Position numbers and translations under genes: made by a program. Shown here one piece after another: positions 16,061-24,695 of a stretch of DNA of 27,187 bases. Positions within the stretch are counted from its first letter, which is position 1, and each line of letters opens with the position of its first letter. Origin of the DNA: Thiomicrorhabdus sp. (lineage in GTDB: Bacteria > Pseudomonadota > Gammaproteobacteria > Thiomicrospirales > Thiomicrospiraceae); assembly GCA_021648185.1 (NCBI GenBank), contig JAKITH010000002.1, positions 1 to 27,187 on the forward strand. The letters are read 5' to 3'. The notes beneath the pieces were generated by a model. The model worked only from the letters and a program-made list of their open reading frames with translations, searched no databases and was not told the DNA's origin.

Positions 16061-16203
16061 GCATTAAACCTTAATAAAATTACGTTAACTAAAAATATAA
16101 AAACCACACGCTTACATGCAATCAAATCAACAATGATTAAACCCTTTACCCGAATCCCCAGATAGAAACACGAATTAGAGTGCAAGTAGTTGATGTGCAT
16201 AGT

Positions 16204-16256
16204 GAATTCAAAAAAGACAAAGTCACCTTATTGGTGAGGCGTCCTTTTTTTGAATT
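16204..16256. terminator. Bidirectional hairpin terminator between the ABC exporter and HlyD-type genes
   Basis: GAATTCAAAAAAGAC (16204-16218) pairs with GTCCTTTTTTTGAATT (16241-16256), with an inner TCACC/GGTGA stem and TTATT loop. Each strand has a run of T after the GC-rich core, so it can terminate in either direction; here it serves the minus-strand ABC exporter transcript. The surrounding 255-base gap (16061-16315) has no gene I believe in. A weak TTGATT / TTTATA pair upstream of the HlyD-type gene is a possible promoter only. Confidence 0.75.
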
Positions 16257-16315
16257 TGCTAGGTACGTCAAGGACTTGTGCTATAAACGTGTTTTCTATC
16301 TGGGGGATTTGGGCT

Positions 16316-18013
16316 TTAAGCATCCTTTAAAGAAAGCTGGCCACCTTGTAACTCTGCAATGACATCGTCTCTTGGGCCATACCCTCTCAACTGCCCTTGA
16401 GCCAGCAACATGACTTTATCCACATGTTGTAGCACCTGTTTACGATGTGAAATCAATACAACCGTGACTTTATGTTCTTTCAAATGCTCAAGCGCACTCG
16501 ACAAAGCCTGCTCTCCTTGGTCATCCAAGTTGGAATTTGGCTCATCCAAAACCACCACTTTCGGATCGCCGTACAGCGCTCTTGCCAAAGCCACGCGCTG
16601 GCGCTGCCCGCCAGATAAGCTTCCCTCGCCAGTAATGACCGTATCATAGCCATCTGGTAGCCTTAAAATCATTTCATGAATTCCTGCAATTTTAGCGGCC
16701 TTAACAACCAAAGCCGATTTAATCTCGCCAAAACGGGCTATATTTTCACTTACCGAACCGCTAAACAATTCAATATCCTGAGGTAGGTACCCTATGTGAC
16801 TTCCCAGTCTATTTTTATCCCAAGTATGCAAGTCTGCTCCATCCAATCGCACCACGCCAGCGCCTAAAGGCCAAACCCCAAGCAACGCTCGCACCAAAGA
16901 AGACTTACCTGCTCCACTTGGCCCAATAATAGCCACCATGTCGCCTTTTTCAATCACAAACGATACGCCTCTAATCGAAGGCACTTTTGCGCCTGGTGGC
17001 ATCACAACCACGTTTTCAGCTTGCAATTTTCCTTGAGGATCGGGCAACGCCATCTTATCTTCTTTTGCTGGGTACATAACAAACATCTCATCCAGTCGCT
17101 TATACGCACTGCGCGCTTGTCCAAACCCTTTCCACGAACCCAGCATTAAATCTAACGGTGCCAACGCACGTCCCAAAATAATAGAGCCCGCAATCATCAT
17201 CCCTGGCGTGACTTCACCAATAATGGCTAAATACCCACCCAAGCCTAATATCAAAGACTGGAACATCACCCTAAGTGTTTTAGAGGTATTGGATAAAATA
17301 CTCGCACGATCACTTGCCTGAGCCTGCTTGCTTAAAAATGCAAACTGTCTTTCAAACCATTTTTTCTTTAAATTTTGTTCCATGCCCATGGCGGCAACCA
17401 CTTCCGCGTTTTTAAGGCAAGACGCGGCATAGTTTGTTGACATGATTCCTTCCGAGTTGGCTTCCGCCAAAAGATCTTTTGTCACGTATTCATTTGTAAT
17501 CGTCAAAGAGACTAAAACAATCACTGCAAAAATGGCAAACAGCCCAAAATAAGGGTGAAAAACAAACAAAATTGCAATATAAATGGGTAACCAAGGCGCA
17601 TCAAAAAAGGCGAACAAGCCATTTCCTGTTAAAAAGGTACGTATACTGGCTAAATCATTAATAGGCTGAGGCGAGCTGTTTCCAGGTTCATTAATCGTAC
17701 GTTTAAACATCGAAGAAAATAAGTTTGAACTTAAATAATTATCAATTCTTGACCCTATTCGAATCAAAATACGGGAACGAACAAACTCTAAAAAACCCAT
17801 TGTAATAAATAAAATTACCACAATAAGTGTTAACATAATTAACGTATCTTCACTTCGGCTCGTTAACACGCGGTCATAAAGCTGCAACATATAGATGGCG
17901 GGAACCAGCATCAATAAGTTAATAAATAAACTAAAAAATCCCGCCGATAAAAAGGCACCCTTACAGTGCGCTAACGCTTTTTTTAATTCTGTTTTTTCAG
18001 GTTGTTTTGACAT
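16316..18013 (-). CDS. Type I secretion ABC transporter (PrtD/RsaD family)
   Basis: The 565-residue protein has a membrane half (about 20-300, several segments beginning LSAGFFSLFINLLMLVPAIY and the family-typical MLQLYDRVLTSRSEDTL) and an ATPase half: Walker A GPSGAGKSS (364-372), Q-loop PQD, signature LSGGQ (466-470), Walker B VVVLDEP, and SHR with the H-loop His at 523. It has no N-terminal C39 peptidase or C39-like domain, as is normal for the PrtD/AprD/RsaD subgroup that exports RTX proteases and S-layer proteins lacking a leader. It starts 18 bases after the TolC-type gene and is followed by a terminator. The cognate substrate is most likely the protein encoded at 439-3834, about 12 kb further along. 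Confidence 0.94.
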   Translation of the reverse strand: MSKQPEKTELKKALAHCKGAFLSAGFFSLFINLLMLVPAIYMLQLYDRVLTSRSEDTLIMLTLIVVILFITMGFLEFVRSRILIRIGSRIDNYLSSNLFSSMFKRTINEPGNSSPQPINDLASIRTFLTGNGLFAFFDAPWLPIYIAILFVFHPYFGLFAIFAVIVLVSLTITNEYVTKDLLAEANSEGIMSTNYAASCLKNAEVVAAMGMEQNLKKKWFERQFAFLSKQAQASDRASILSNTSKTLRVMFQSLILGLGGYLAIIGEVTPGMMIAGSIILGRALAPLDLMLGSWKGFGQARSAYKRLDEMFVMYPAKEDKMALPDPQGKLQAENVVVMPPGAKVPSIRGVSFVIEKGDMVAIIGPSGAGKSSLVRALLGVWPLGAGVVRLDGADLHTWDKNRLGSHIGYLPQDIELFSGSVSENIARFGEIKSALVVKAAKIAGIHEMILRLPDGYDTVITGEGSLSGGQRQRVALARALYGDPKVVVLDEPNSNLDDQGEQALSSALEHLKEHKVTVVLISHRKQVLQHVDKVMLLAQGQLRGYGPRDDVIAELQGGQLSLKDA

Positions 18014-18031
18014 TATTTATCTCTAATTTTT

Positions 18032-19357
18032 TTAAGGCGTAACGTGCATCAATGAAACGTCGTATTCTGGGTTCAAATACACTTTAATCATTTCAGGATT
18101 TAATTGACCAACCAAATACAACAACTCAAACTGATCGGCCATATTTGCATAAACTTGCTCACTCAGCGTTCGTTGCGCACGATACACGCGTGACTTAGCT
18201 TCCAACACATCAAACAAACCACGCAAGCCATAATCCATTCCCTTTTCTGCGGCCTCTTGATACGCTTCGCTAGAGGCCACGCTTAATTTTAATGCCTGAA
18301 TACTGGCCACACTTGCCGATAACCTAGACAACAACTCACTTAGCTTCACTCTGACAAATTTTCTCTGATCTCTTAGATTAAACTCACTGCTTTTTAATAA
18401 ATGCTTTGCGGCTGTCACTCTCGAAGAAACGCCCCCTCCGGAATACAAAGGTACCTTCAACTCCAACTCCAACGTTCTTTCTTCTTTAATATTTGTTGTA
18501 TAGCTGTCCGTATTATTATTAAAGCCTGCTCTCAATATCAATTCGGGCCAATGCCCTGCTTCTTCAGCACTCATGTCTAGCTTTGCCAGCTCATGACGTC
18601 GCTCTGCTAGCCGAACAATTAAGGCGTTTTTTTGCGCTAAGTCATGCCATTCATCTCTTTTTAGCAGGGCTTCCGATCGTTGCCACAAACGAACGTCCAC
18701 CGCTTCAACATCGGTAATAACACGACCGACCAAACGCTCTAAACGCTTCAAACTCACTTCCACGTCATTTTCACTTTGCACCGTTGCAGAGCGCAATTCA
18801 TCAAAACGCGACTGGGCCTCTAACTGATCCATTTTTGTCGCCAAACCCAGTTTCAACATTTTTTCAATTCGCTGGACTTTAATTGCATTGTCTGAAAACT
18901 CTTGCCTAATCAACCCTGCCATTTCCTTAAAGCGTAATAGCTCAAAATATGCCGTTAACGTCTCCAGCATTTTCACCTGATAATCTAACTCCAAACTTAC
19001 CTGTGAGGAAGCGACAAATTTTTCTGACCTAGAAACACCTTTAAAGCGCTCCTGAGAATAAATGGGTTGAACTAGCGACCAACGCACTCTCGTATAATCC
19101 GCATCTTGATCTTCTAAAATAGTGGTATCGTAATCTGCAACCCCTTTCGCGGCCGAGACAGACAACTCTGGCTTCAATCGTGCCCAAGCTTGCGCTATCT
19201 GTTCTTCGTCCGCATAAAATTGAGATTTTTTTCGTAATAACTCATCATTGCTTTCATACATTGATGCAATCGCACTAGGAATATCAACCACTTCCGCGTG
19301 CGCGTGCTGCGTTAACAAAGCAGACAAAAAAACTGCCGACAATATCCGTGCAACCAT
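18032..19357 (-). CDS. TolC-family outer-membrane channel of the type I system
   Basis: From the ATG at 19357 (AGGA 5 bases upstream) the protein begins with a good signal peptide, MVARILSAVFLSALLTQHAHA, cut before EVVDIP. The rest is two repeated long-helix segments with the outer-membrane efflux pattern: SAIASMYESNDELLRKKSQ, AGLATKMDQLEAQSR-like helices (LGLATKMDQLEAQSRFDEL) and LRGLFDVLEAKSRVYRAQRTL. Its size and helix-strand-helix layout suit TolC/PrtF. It completes the exporter with the ABC and HlyD-type genes. An alternative start at 19426 would overlap sapC by 44 bases and would hide the signal peptide, so I reject it. The gap to the sapC stop is 25 bases, consistent with co-transcription. 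Confidence 0.9.
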   Translation of the reverse strand: MVARILSAVFLSALLTQHAHAEVVDIPSAIASMYESNDELLRKKSQFYADEEQIAQAWARLKPELSVSAAKGVADYDTTILEDQDADYTRVRWSLVQPIYSQERFKGVSRSEKFVASSQVSLELDYQVKMLETLTAYFELLRFKEMAGLIRQEFSDNAIKVQRIEKMLKLGLATKMDQLEAQSRFDELRSATVQSENDVEVSLKRLERLVGRVITDVEAVDVRLWQRSEALLKRDEWHDLAQKNALIVRLAERRHELAKLDMSAEEAGHWPELILRAGFNNNTDSYTTNIKEERTLELELKVPLYSGGGVSSRVTAAKHLLKSSEFNLRDQRKFVRVKLSELLSRLSASVASIQALKLSVASSEAYQEAAEKGMDYGLRGLFDVLEAKSRVYRAQRTLSEQVYANMADQFELLYLVGQLNPEMIKVYLNPEYDVSLMHVTP

Positions 19358-19382
19358 CATCGTCCTTTTTTTACTCCCTTCA

Positions 19383-20183
19383 TTAGTCAAATTTAAGCGC
19401 ATCATCCCCGTCCTTAAAAAAAGCATCTAGCCCTTCTTTTTTAGAATCAGAAGCTTCTCGTAACTGACGTGAAGCCTCTTTTAACATTAAAAAACGATCC
19501 ATCATCGCTAAACTAAATAAGTGTCCATAAAAAAATGAAAATACACCCGTATCTCTTAATGCCAACAATGCCTTCGCATCCAGTGCATTAAACCGCTGTT
19601 CACTCAGCAAATAATACCCCTTAAGGCACGCTTTAGCTTCATCAGACGCCTCATCTTCTGGCACGCCTAAATCCTTAAGCTGTAACGGCCGAAACAACCT
19701 ATTTTTTTCAAGCTGATCAGTCAGAATACGATCCCGTTCAAAGCACGCATTTAACTGCTGTAAAAACTGCATTAACTCCTGTCCACGTTCAGTTAACACA
19801 CCCGTTTCATCCAATATAGCGTCTCCCTGGTCGAGGGAAAAACCCGTTTCTGAAGACACCACACTTAGTATGGTATCGCCTTGTTCTGTTTTTAATGCGG
19901 CAAAAGGATAGTGTCTTAACGTAGCGGGAATATAAGGTAGTAAAAACTGTTTTGTAGCAGGGTGGAGTAAAAAATTATCTTCCAATCCCGTTAGCACACC
20001 CAGTTGATATCCCTTTTTTGTTCTTTGAAAAATCAGCGGAAACACGCCAATTAACCGTGCAATTTCATTTGAAGCCACGGGGATAAAAGGCCATGCATCA
20101 ATAAACGACATACCCTTTACAGGCACATAACCAAACCCTTTGTGCTGCGCCTTAGAAACAGGAATATACGATATTTTAGACAT
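19383..20183 (-). CDS. SapC-family protein
   Basis: The 266-residue protein fits the SapC family (PF07277, named for a gene of the Campylobacter fetus S-layer locus). Typical signatures are the N-terminal GFGYVPVKGMSFIDAWPFIPVASNEI block, FPLIFQRT, LGVLTGLEDNFLL and LPYIPATLRHYPFA, followed by an acidic region and helices. Its biochemical role is unknown. In many Gram-negatives it is found beside type I exporters and S-layer or RTX substrates. It has no signal peptide and is likely cytoplasmic, so an accessory role in export is a reasonable inference. No clear ribosome site precedes the ATG. It lies directly upstream of the TolC-type gene, probably in one operon. Confidence 0.85.
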   Translation of the reverse strand: MSKISYIPVSKAQHKGFGYVPVKGMSFIDAWPFIPVASNEIARLIGVFPLIFQRTKKGYQLGVLTGLEDNFLLHPATKQFLLPYIPATLRHYPFAALKTEQGDTILSVVSSETGFSLDQGDAILDETGVLTERGQELMQFLQQLNACFERDRILTDQLEKNRLFRPLQLKDLGVPEDEASDEAKACLKGYYLLSEQRFNALDAKALLALRDTGVFSFFYGHLFSLAMMDRFLMLKEASRQLREASDSKKEGLDAFFKDGDDALKFD

Positions 20184-20270
20184 ATTATCATAAGCTTATT
20201 TGAATTTAAATAGATTCGATAAAGAGGGTATTCAACAATCAAACATCTATTGTTCTTCCCCCTATAAAAG

Positions 20271-20286
20271 AGGCTTAAAACAGCCT
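20271..20286 (-). terminator. Weak hairpin at the end of the DUF6447-like gene
   Basis: AGGCT, loop of six and AGCCT form a 5-bp stem followed on the minus strand by CTTTTATA. It overlaps the stop codon. It is short and AT-rich after the stem, so it may only attenuate readthrough into sapC. Confidence 0.35.
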
Positions 20287-20476
20287 AAGAAGATTTAGGT
20301 AACTGTTGATTTAATCGATCATAAAAGGATTCACGTGCGGTTTGAATAATCATCAGCTCCGAGCGCAACGCATCCATCTTTTGATCACACGCTTTAATCG
20401 CACTTAAATGCTGCATTGCCTCTTTACTTAAACCATCCATTTCAAATTCTCGACCGTCTACTGTTAACTTTGCCAT
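20285..20476 (-). CDS. Small DUF6447-like protein
   Basis: The 63-residue protein begins MAKLTVDGREFEMDGLSKEA, then has a helix with QHLSAIKACDQKMDALRSEL and ends TARESFYDRLNQQLP. The pattern (short beta hairpin with D-G, then a long helix ending in a YxxxL(x)xxLP) matches my recollection of the DUF6447 family, whose members are found near type I secretion and SapC-like genes. No function is known. An AAGG lies about 10 bases before the ATG. Its small size and helical nature suggest a binding partner or accessory factor rather than an enzyme. It is probably the first gene of the sapC-tolC-ABC group. The 172-base gap to the crp-like gene must hold the promoter, but I could not fix one with confidence. 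Confidence 0.7.
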   Translation of the reverse strand: MAKLTVDGREFEMDGLSKEAMQHLSAIKACDQKMDALRSELMIIQTARESFYDRLNQQLPKSS

Positions 20477-20648
20477 AATTTTTTACCTTAACTTCCTGTA
20501 CCGTTTTTCCTATGATGTTCCCTAAAACTATTTTTGAAAATACCTCCAAAAAAAGCACCTAAAAACTAGCGGGGTACTATAACATTTTTTAACACTACAT
20601 TATTCTTCTTTACACCAAGCCAACCAGTTACCTTATTAAAAGGCATAT

Positions 20649-21329
20649 TCACCCCTCCTCTTCGGCCAATACCTGTAACGCTTTAGGCGCAATAATTACA
20701 ATTTTACCCGGCATTTTTTTAATAACCCCCTCTTTGAGTAACTTACTAATGGCGCGCGAAACCGATTCGCGACTAATGTTTAGCATCGAAGCCAGTTCGG
20801 CCTGCTTAGGCAAACCACTCACCACCCGCTCGCCATTTTGCGTCTCTTTCGATTCATTTAAAATATAATGATAAATGCGTTTAGGTGTCGATCGAATGGT
20901 GTACATAGAACGCAATTCATTATTGCGCCGAATCACTTGCGCCATTTTTTTCATAATACGCATCGCCACCAAAGGTGACATTTCAATCAGAGTTAACGCA
21001 TCTTTTTGTCGTAAAATGGCCACCAAACTATCTGAGCTGGTCTTAACCGTTGCAGATCTAGGCGCCTCTCCCAATACCGATAGCTCGCCAAAATGTTCAC
21101 CTTCTAGCACCGTAGCCAACAACACCATCTCTCCTTTAGCACTAATCGACAGAACATTTAATCCGCCCTTAATTAAAAAAAACAGATCATGTGAATCATC
21201 GCCATCCATTACCACCGTACTATTTTTAGAATACGCAACCAAACGCATCTTTTTTTCCAAAAAAAGTTTGGTTTGACTATCTATTCCCTCCAATAATGGA
21301 ATAGAATTTAACTTTACCGAATAAGGCAC
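20649..21329 (-). CDS. Crp/Fnr-family transcription regulator, CRP-like
   Basis: The 226-residue protein has an N-terminal cyclic-nucleotide-binding jelly roll (about 15-110) with the phosphate cassette FGELSVLGEAPRSATV (80-95), including the Glu of GEL and the Arg of RSAT that contact cAMP, then the dimer helix, and a C-terminal winged helix. The recognition helix reads SRESVSRAISKL: Arg187, Glu188 and Arg192 align with E. coli CRP Arg180, Glu181 and Arg185, which read TGTGA. There is no N-terminal Cys cluster as in FNR. It begins with GTG, with AGGAG 5 bases upstream. Its start lies 12 bases from that of a class III adenylate cyclase on the other strand, a strong hint that it senses cAMP made by its neighbour. 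A perfect CRP box lies before the S-layer gene in this window. Confidence 0.88.
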   Translation of the reverse strand: MPYSVKLNSIPLLEGIDSQTKLFLEKKMRLVAYSKNSTVVMDGDDSHDLFFLIKGGLNVLSISAKGEMVLLATVLEGEHFGELSVLGEAPRSATVKTSSDSLVAILRQKDALTLIEMSPLVAMRIMKKMAQVIRRNNELRSMYTIRSTPKRIYHYILNESKETQNGERVVSGLPKQAELASMLNISRESVSRAISKLLKEGVIKKMPGKIVIIAPKALQVLAEEEG

Positions 21330-21344
21330 TCACTCTCCTTTATG
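21327..21344. promoter_or_regulatory. Divergent start-codon junction of the regulator and cyclase genes
   Basis: The regulator GTG (minus, 21329-21327) and cyclase ATG (plus, 21342-21344) are 12 bases apart. The regulator's AAAGGAG ribosome site lies at the complement of the bases just before the cyclase ATG. The cyclase has no ribosome site of its own in the usual place. The promoters must lie inside the neighbouring coding region, so the two mRNAs would be complementary at their 5' ends. This is an arrangement that could couple or balance their expression. Confidence 0.55.
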
Positions 21345-23126
21345 ATCACGCTACTTCGCAACATTCTTATCCTAAGCATTAGTCTTTGCGCCATGTTGCT
21401 TTATACTAAGCCGCATCTAACCTCAGCCCCTAACTACTATCTAAGTGACCAATATACTAAACTAGCACAAACCAACGCCACCCCTCAAGACATTATTATT
21501 TTAGACATTACCGACTCAAGCCTACAGTTTATGGGAAACTGGCCATGGGACAGAGCCATGTTTACACAAATATTACAACAAATTCAACAACAACAATCCC
21601 CTAAAATCATCGCATTAGATATTCTTTTTCCTGAAATTAAAACGCCCGAAGGCGACCTAAAACTGGCCAAGCTAGCACAACAAACCTCTCTTTGCATCAG
21701 CCAAGCATTTGACTACGTTTACACGCAAGAAAAACGTCAAATAGGCCAATTATCACCACAAGCCCACCACACACCTCAAAGCACAACACAATTGATCACC
21801 GCAACAGGGTTTGTTGGCAACTACCCCAAACTGGCACAAGCGGCACACTGTGCGGGGCATATTTCCCCCATTACCGATTTGGACGGATTAATACGCCGCT
21901 ACCCAAGCGCCGTTCAATACCAAGACCAAATGTGGAGCAGTTTAGCACAAGCCATGCTTCAAGCCACCCACACACCTTTTAGCCCTATTCCTGCCAATTC
22001 AAAAGGCATTATACGAATCCCCTACGCCGTCAATCCTCACCACTTTCAAATGATTCCCATTGAAGACGTACTTTTTGAACAAATTCCACCCAATACCTTT
22101 AAAGATGCTTTCATACTGATCGGCTCCAGCGCAATGGGACTCTCAGACCGAGTGTCCACACCCGTTCACCCTTGGTTACCCGGCGTTATCATTCACGCTC
22201 AAATGCTCTACAGCTTAAAAAACCAAACCTTCACACCTTGGCCCTTCATGGCCGAACTCACCCTCGCTTTCACGCTAACCGGGCTATTTTTCTTACTTTA
22301 CACCCTACTTAATGACAAGTTAAAACGCCACTACCTCATTCTTTTAGGCTTATTAACCGCATGGGTTTTTATCTCTTTTTATGCTTGGCAATCTCACTCA
22401 ACCTTCAACCTATCCCTGCCCTTTGTCATACTCATACTGCCCACACTTTTAATCCAACCCATTCAATGGTGGCACAGCCAAACAAAAAACAGACACATCA
22501 CGCGTCTATTTAAAAACTACCTAAGCGCAGAACTGGTTGACCAACTGATCAATACCCAAAGCTCTCCTCTCACGCCACAACAAAAAGAGATCACTATCCT
22601 CTTTGCAGACATTGAAGGTTTTACCGCGCTAGCTAAACAGCTCCCAACGCAACAACTTGCTCACATTACCCGAGACGTACTTACCGTACTCACGCACGCG
22701 ATTCAAACCCAGCAAGGCACGTTGGATAAATACATTGGCGATGAAGTCATGGCCTTTTGGAACGCTCCTTTAGACCAAAAAGACCATGCACAACGCGCAC
22801 TGGATGCGGCCCAAAAAATGATATACGACCTTAAAATTTACAACCAAACGCACCCCAATCAACCCAATATCACCATACGCATTGGCATTGACACTGGAAC
22901 CGTTATGGTTGGCGATCTAGGCACTAACTTTAGACACAGCTACACCGCCATAGGTCAAGCTGTTAACAATGCCAACCGCCTATACGCCTATGCAAAAACA
23001 CACCAAAAATACATCATGATTTCAAAAAACACCTTTAATCAGCTCAGCAATCCTACTGTCGAGCCTTTTACGGGTGTATACTGCACAGCACAGTCCAGCC
23101 CGTTACCCAAAAAAATTAAGCCATGA
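21342..23126 (+). CDS. CHASE2-sensor adenylate cyclase (class III)
   Basis: The 594-residue protein has an N-terminal membrane helix (about 4-20), a CHASE2 sensor domain in the periplasm (about 30-290; IIILDITDSSLQFMGNWPWDR is the typical start), three membrane helices (about 302-375) and a class III cyclase domain (about 415-575). Catalytic residues are in place: metal-binding Asp423 (FADIEGFT) and Asp467 (IGDEVMA), purine-specifying Lys463 and Thr535, and transition-state Asn542 and Arg546 (VNNANRL). The Lys/Thr pair predicts cAMP rather than cGMP. The usual GD of IGDxVN is GQ here; that Asp is not one of the six catalytic positions. It is coupled by an ATGA overlap to the downstream membrane protein and faces the CRP-like regulator. 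The signal sensed by CHASE2 is unknown. Confidence 0.92.
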   Translation: MITLLRNILILSISLCAMLLYTKPHLTSAPNYYLSDQYTKLAQTNATPQDIIILDITDSSLQFMGNWPWDRAMFTQILQQIQQQQSPKIIALDILFPEIKTPEGDLKLAKLAQQTSLCISQAFDYVYTQEKRQIGQLSPQAHHTPQSTTQLITATGFVGNYPKLAQAAHCAGHISPITDLDGLIRRYPSAVQYQDQMWSSLAQAMLQATHTPFSPIPANSKGIIRIPYAVNPHHFQMIPIEDVLFEQIPPNTFKDAFILIGSSAMGLSDRVSTPVHPWLPGVIIHAQMLYSLKNQTFTPWPFMAELTLAFTLTGLFFLLYTLLNDKLKRHYLILLGLLTAWVFISFYAWQSHSTFNLSLPFVILILPTLLIQPIQWWHSQTKNRHITRLFKNYLSAELVDQLINTQSSPLTPQQKEITILFADIEGFTALAKQLPTQQLAHITRDVLTVLTHAIQTQQGTLDKYIGDEVMAFWNAPLDQKDHAQRALDAAQKMIYDLKIYNQTHPNQPNITIRIGIDTGTVMVGDLGTNFRHSYTAIGQAVNNANRLYAYAKTHQKYIMISKNTFNQLSNPTVEPFTGVYCTAQSSPLPKKIKP

Positions 23127-24538
23127 ATCAAATCAAACAATCCTCCAAAACCATCCTAATACTAGGCATCTTACTCACCCTCACTCCCGTCGGCGTTTAC
23201 CTGCTCCACAACGCACTGCCCAGTTCACCCCAGTTCCTCCCAAAAACCGTTGGATTCTTTACCCCTAGCCAACTCGAAGACTCACAACACCTATCCCACT
23301 ACTCTATTTTAAACACCCATCCCAAAGAAAATTACAGCCAATTTGAAACCACCACACTCTTTAAAGCCCTTAATCAGGTTAAAAACACGCCGCATAACAT
23401 TGTAATTAACCTAAGCGACATATTATTTATTCACAAAACAGCACAAGAGCTCAATCACACCATTGAACACAACAGCAGCACAGTCACTAAAAAATTCCCT
23501 CCACCCCTTCACCCCAAAGTGCACAAAGCGTTAGAACCACAAGCCTTGCAAAATACAATTAAGACCCTATTCCAATATCTAACACCCTACAGATCAACGA
23601 TTCAAGCTTTGATGGTTTCCGACGAACCTTATTTAAACGGCATCTCAAAACAAGATTTAGAAAATGTTATTCACGCGCTTAAACAACACCAAACGCAATA
23701 CGGACTCGCACAAATCCCTCTATGGATCAACTTTGCTGGCGCACTCTTTAACCCTCAGTTTGCCAAAGTGGTTGACCAAAATCTAGGGCAATACGTTTAC
23801 AACATAGATCGCTACTACCAGAGCCAAACGCAACGTGAACCCAGCATGAACGAACAAGAAAAACAAAATTTTAACAACTGGAAAACCATCATTCAAAAAC
23901 ACCGTCTCGTCTCATACGAGCAAGCTGGCAACATCTACACCCAAGGCGGGCTGCCAAAAGGAATTGACCTCGTTTCATTTGATTTTTACCTATCCACTTT
24001 ACTCTTTGACGACATGTACCAAAATGCCCTAGAGTGGTTTGCAAACAGCGCCAAAACACCCAGCTGTGCTCCCTTTAAAAACACACCACTCTCCGAGATT
24101 AAAAACCAATTAAGTTTTTTACAAAATGGCCCCGTTTCCGCCAAGCCCCAACAAGACAAACTGCATCTCAACCAACTTTTTCAGTGCCGAATGGATGCCA
24201 CCACCCAACTGCTTCTTCAACAAATTGCCAAAGACTACCCCGCTAACAACGCTCCCAGCATTATAATGATTGCCGAATCCAGCTCAAATGCCTTTTTTGA
24301 ACGAGACAAAGACAACCAAATCGAACCCAATCAACCCGAAGCACTGGTTGAACAACGGGTTTACAACGAGGTTGAACGCTACATTAACTACCACCAACGC
24401 ACCCCACATATATTCAACAGCGGTATCGCCTATTTTCTCTACCCAAACGCCTACGACTACTCAATTCAATTAAAAATAAAAGGCGTTCAAGACCTTCCCT
24501 CCGTTAAATACCTGATTCAACAACACTACAAAGAATAA
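23123..24538 (+). CDS. Membrane-anchored protein of unknown function, possible TIM-barrel fold
   Basis: The protein has 471 residues and overlaps the cyclase by ATGA. An N-terminal hydrophobic segment (about 9-29) anchors or exports it, so its bulk is probably periplasmic. Two places recall TIM-barrel glycosidase-like proteins: VSDEPYLNGI (164-174), where an Asp-Glu pair ends a predicted strand, and GIDLVSFDFYLS (280-291), another strand; SIIMIAESSS looks like a later strand. I cannot name a family, and no catalytic assignment is safe. Coupled translation with the cyclase suggests it supplies or modifies the sensory input. It might bind or process a surface or cell-wall polymer, but that is speculation. 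It could also be an unrelated stress protein. Confidence 0.65.
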   Translation: MNQIKQSSKTILILGILLTLTPVGVYLLHNALPSSPQFLPKTVGFFTPSQLEDSQHLSHYSILNTHPKENYSQFETTTLFKALNQVKNTPHNIVINLSDILFIHKTAQELNHTIEHNSSTVTKKFPPPLHPKVHKALEPQALQNTIKTLFQYLTPYRSTIQALMVSDEPYLNGISKQDLENVIHALKQHQTQYGLAQIPLWINFAGALFNPQFAKVVDQNLGQYVYNIDRYYQSQTQREPSMNEQEKQNFNNWKTIIQKHRLVSYEQAGNIYTQGGLPKGIDLVSFDFYLSTLLFDDMYQNALEWFANSAKTPSCAPFKNTPLSEIKNQLSFLQNGPVSAKPQQDKLHLNQLFQCRMDATTQLLLQQIAKDYPANNAPSIIMIAESSSNAFFERDKDNQIEPNQPEALVEQRVYNEVERYINYHQRTPHIFNSGIAYFLYPNAYDYSIQLKIKGVQDLPSVKYLIQQHYKE

Positions 24539-24631
24539 TCACTCAGAAACTATGTGAAATAGTGATACGAGGAATTTGTTCGAAAACGAAAAATCAACCG
24601 CTTTTGCCTACATGGTAATTGCTTTAAGAGG

Positions 24632-24669
24632 CAAAAAAAAAGCCCTATCACGCGGTGCATGATAGGGCT
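24632..24669 (-). terminator. Rho-independent terminator of the ComEA-like gene
   Basis: AGCCCTATCA and TGATAGGGCT form a perfect 10-bp stem with a 9-base loop. On the minus strand it is followed by nine T, so it ends the ComEA-like transcript. On the plus strand only TT follows, so it is weak for the upstream unknown gene. That gene has its own ATCACT...AGTGAT inverted repeat just after its stop, without a T run. Confidence 0.85.
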
Positions 24670-24695
24670 TAACAAGCAAAAATCATTCAAGTCAT

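Noticed and set aside
16180..16362. 60-residue plus-strand open frame in the gap before the HlyD-type gene
   Set aside because: It runs through the hairpin terminator and into the 3' end of the ABC exporter gene, with no family resemblance.
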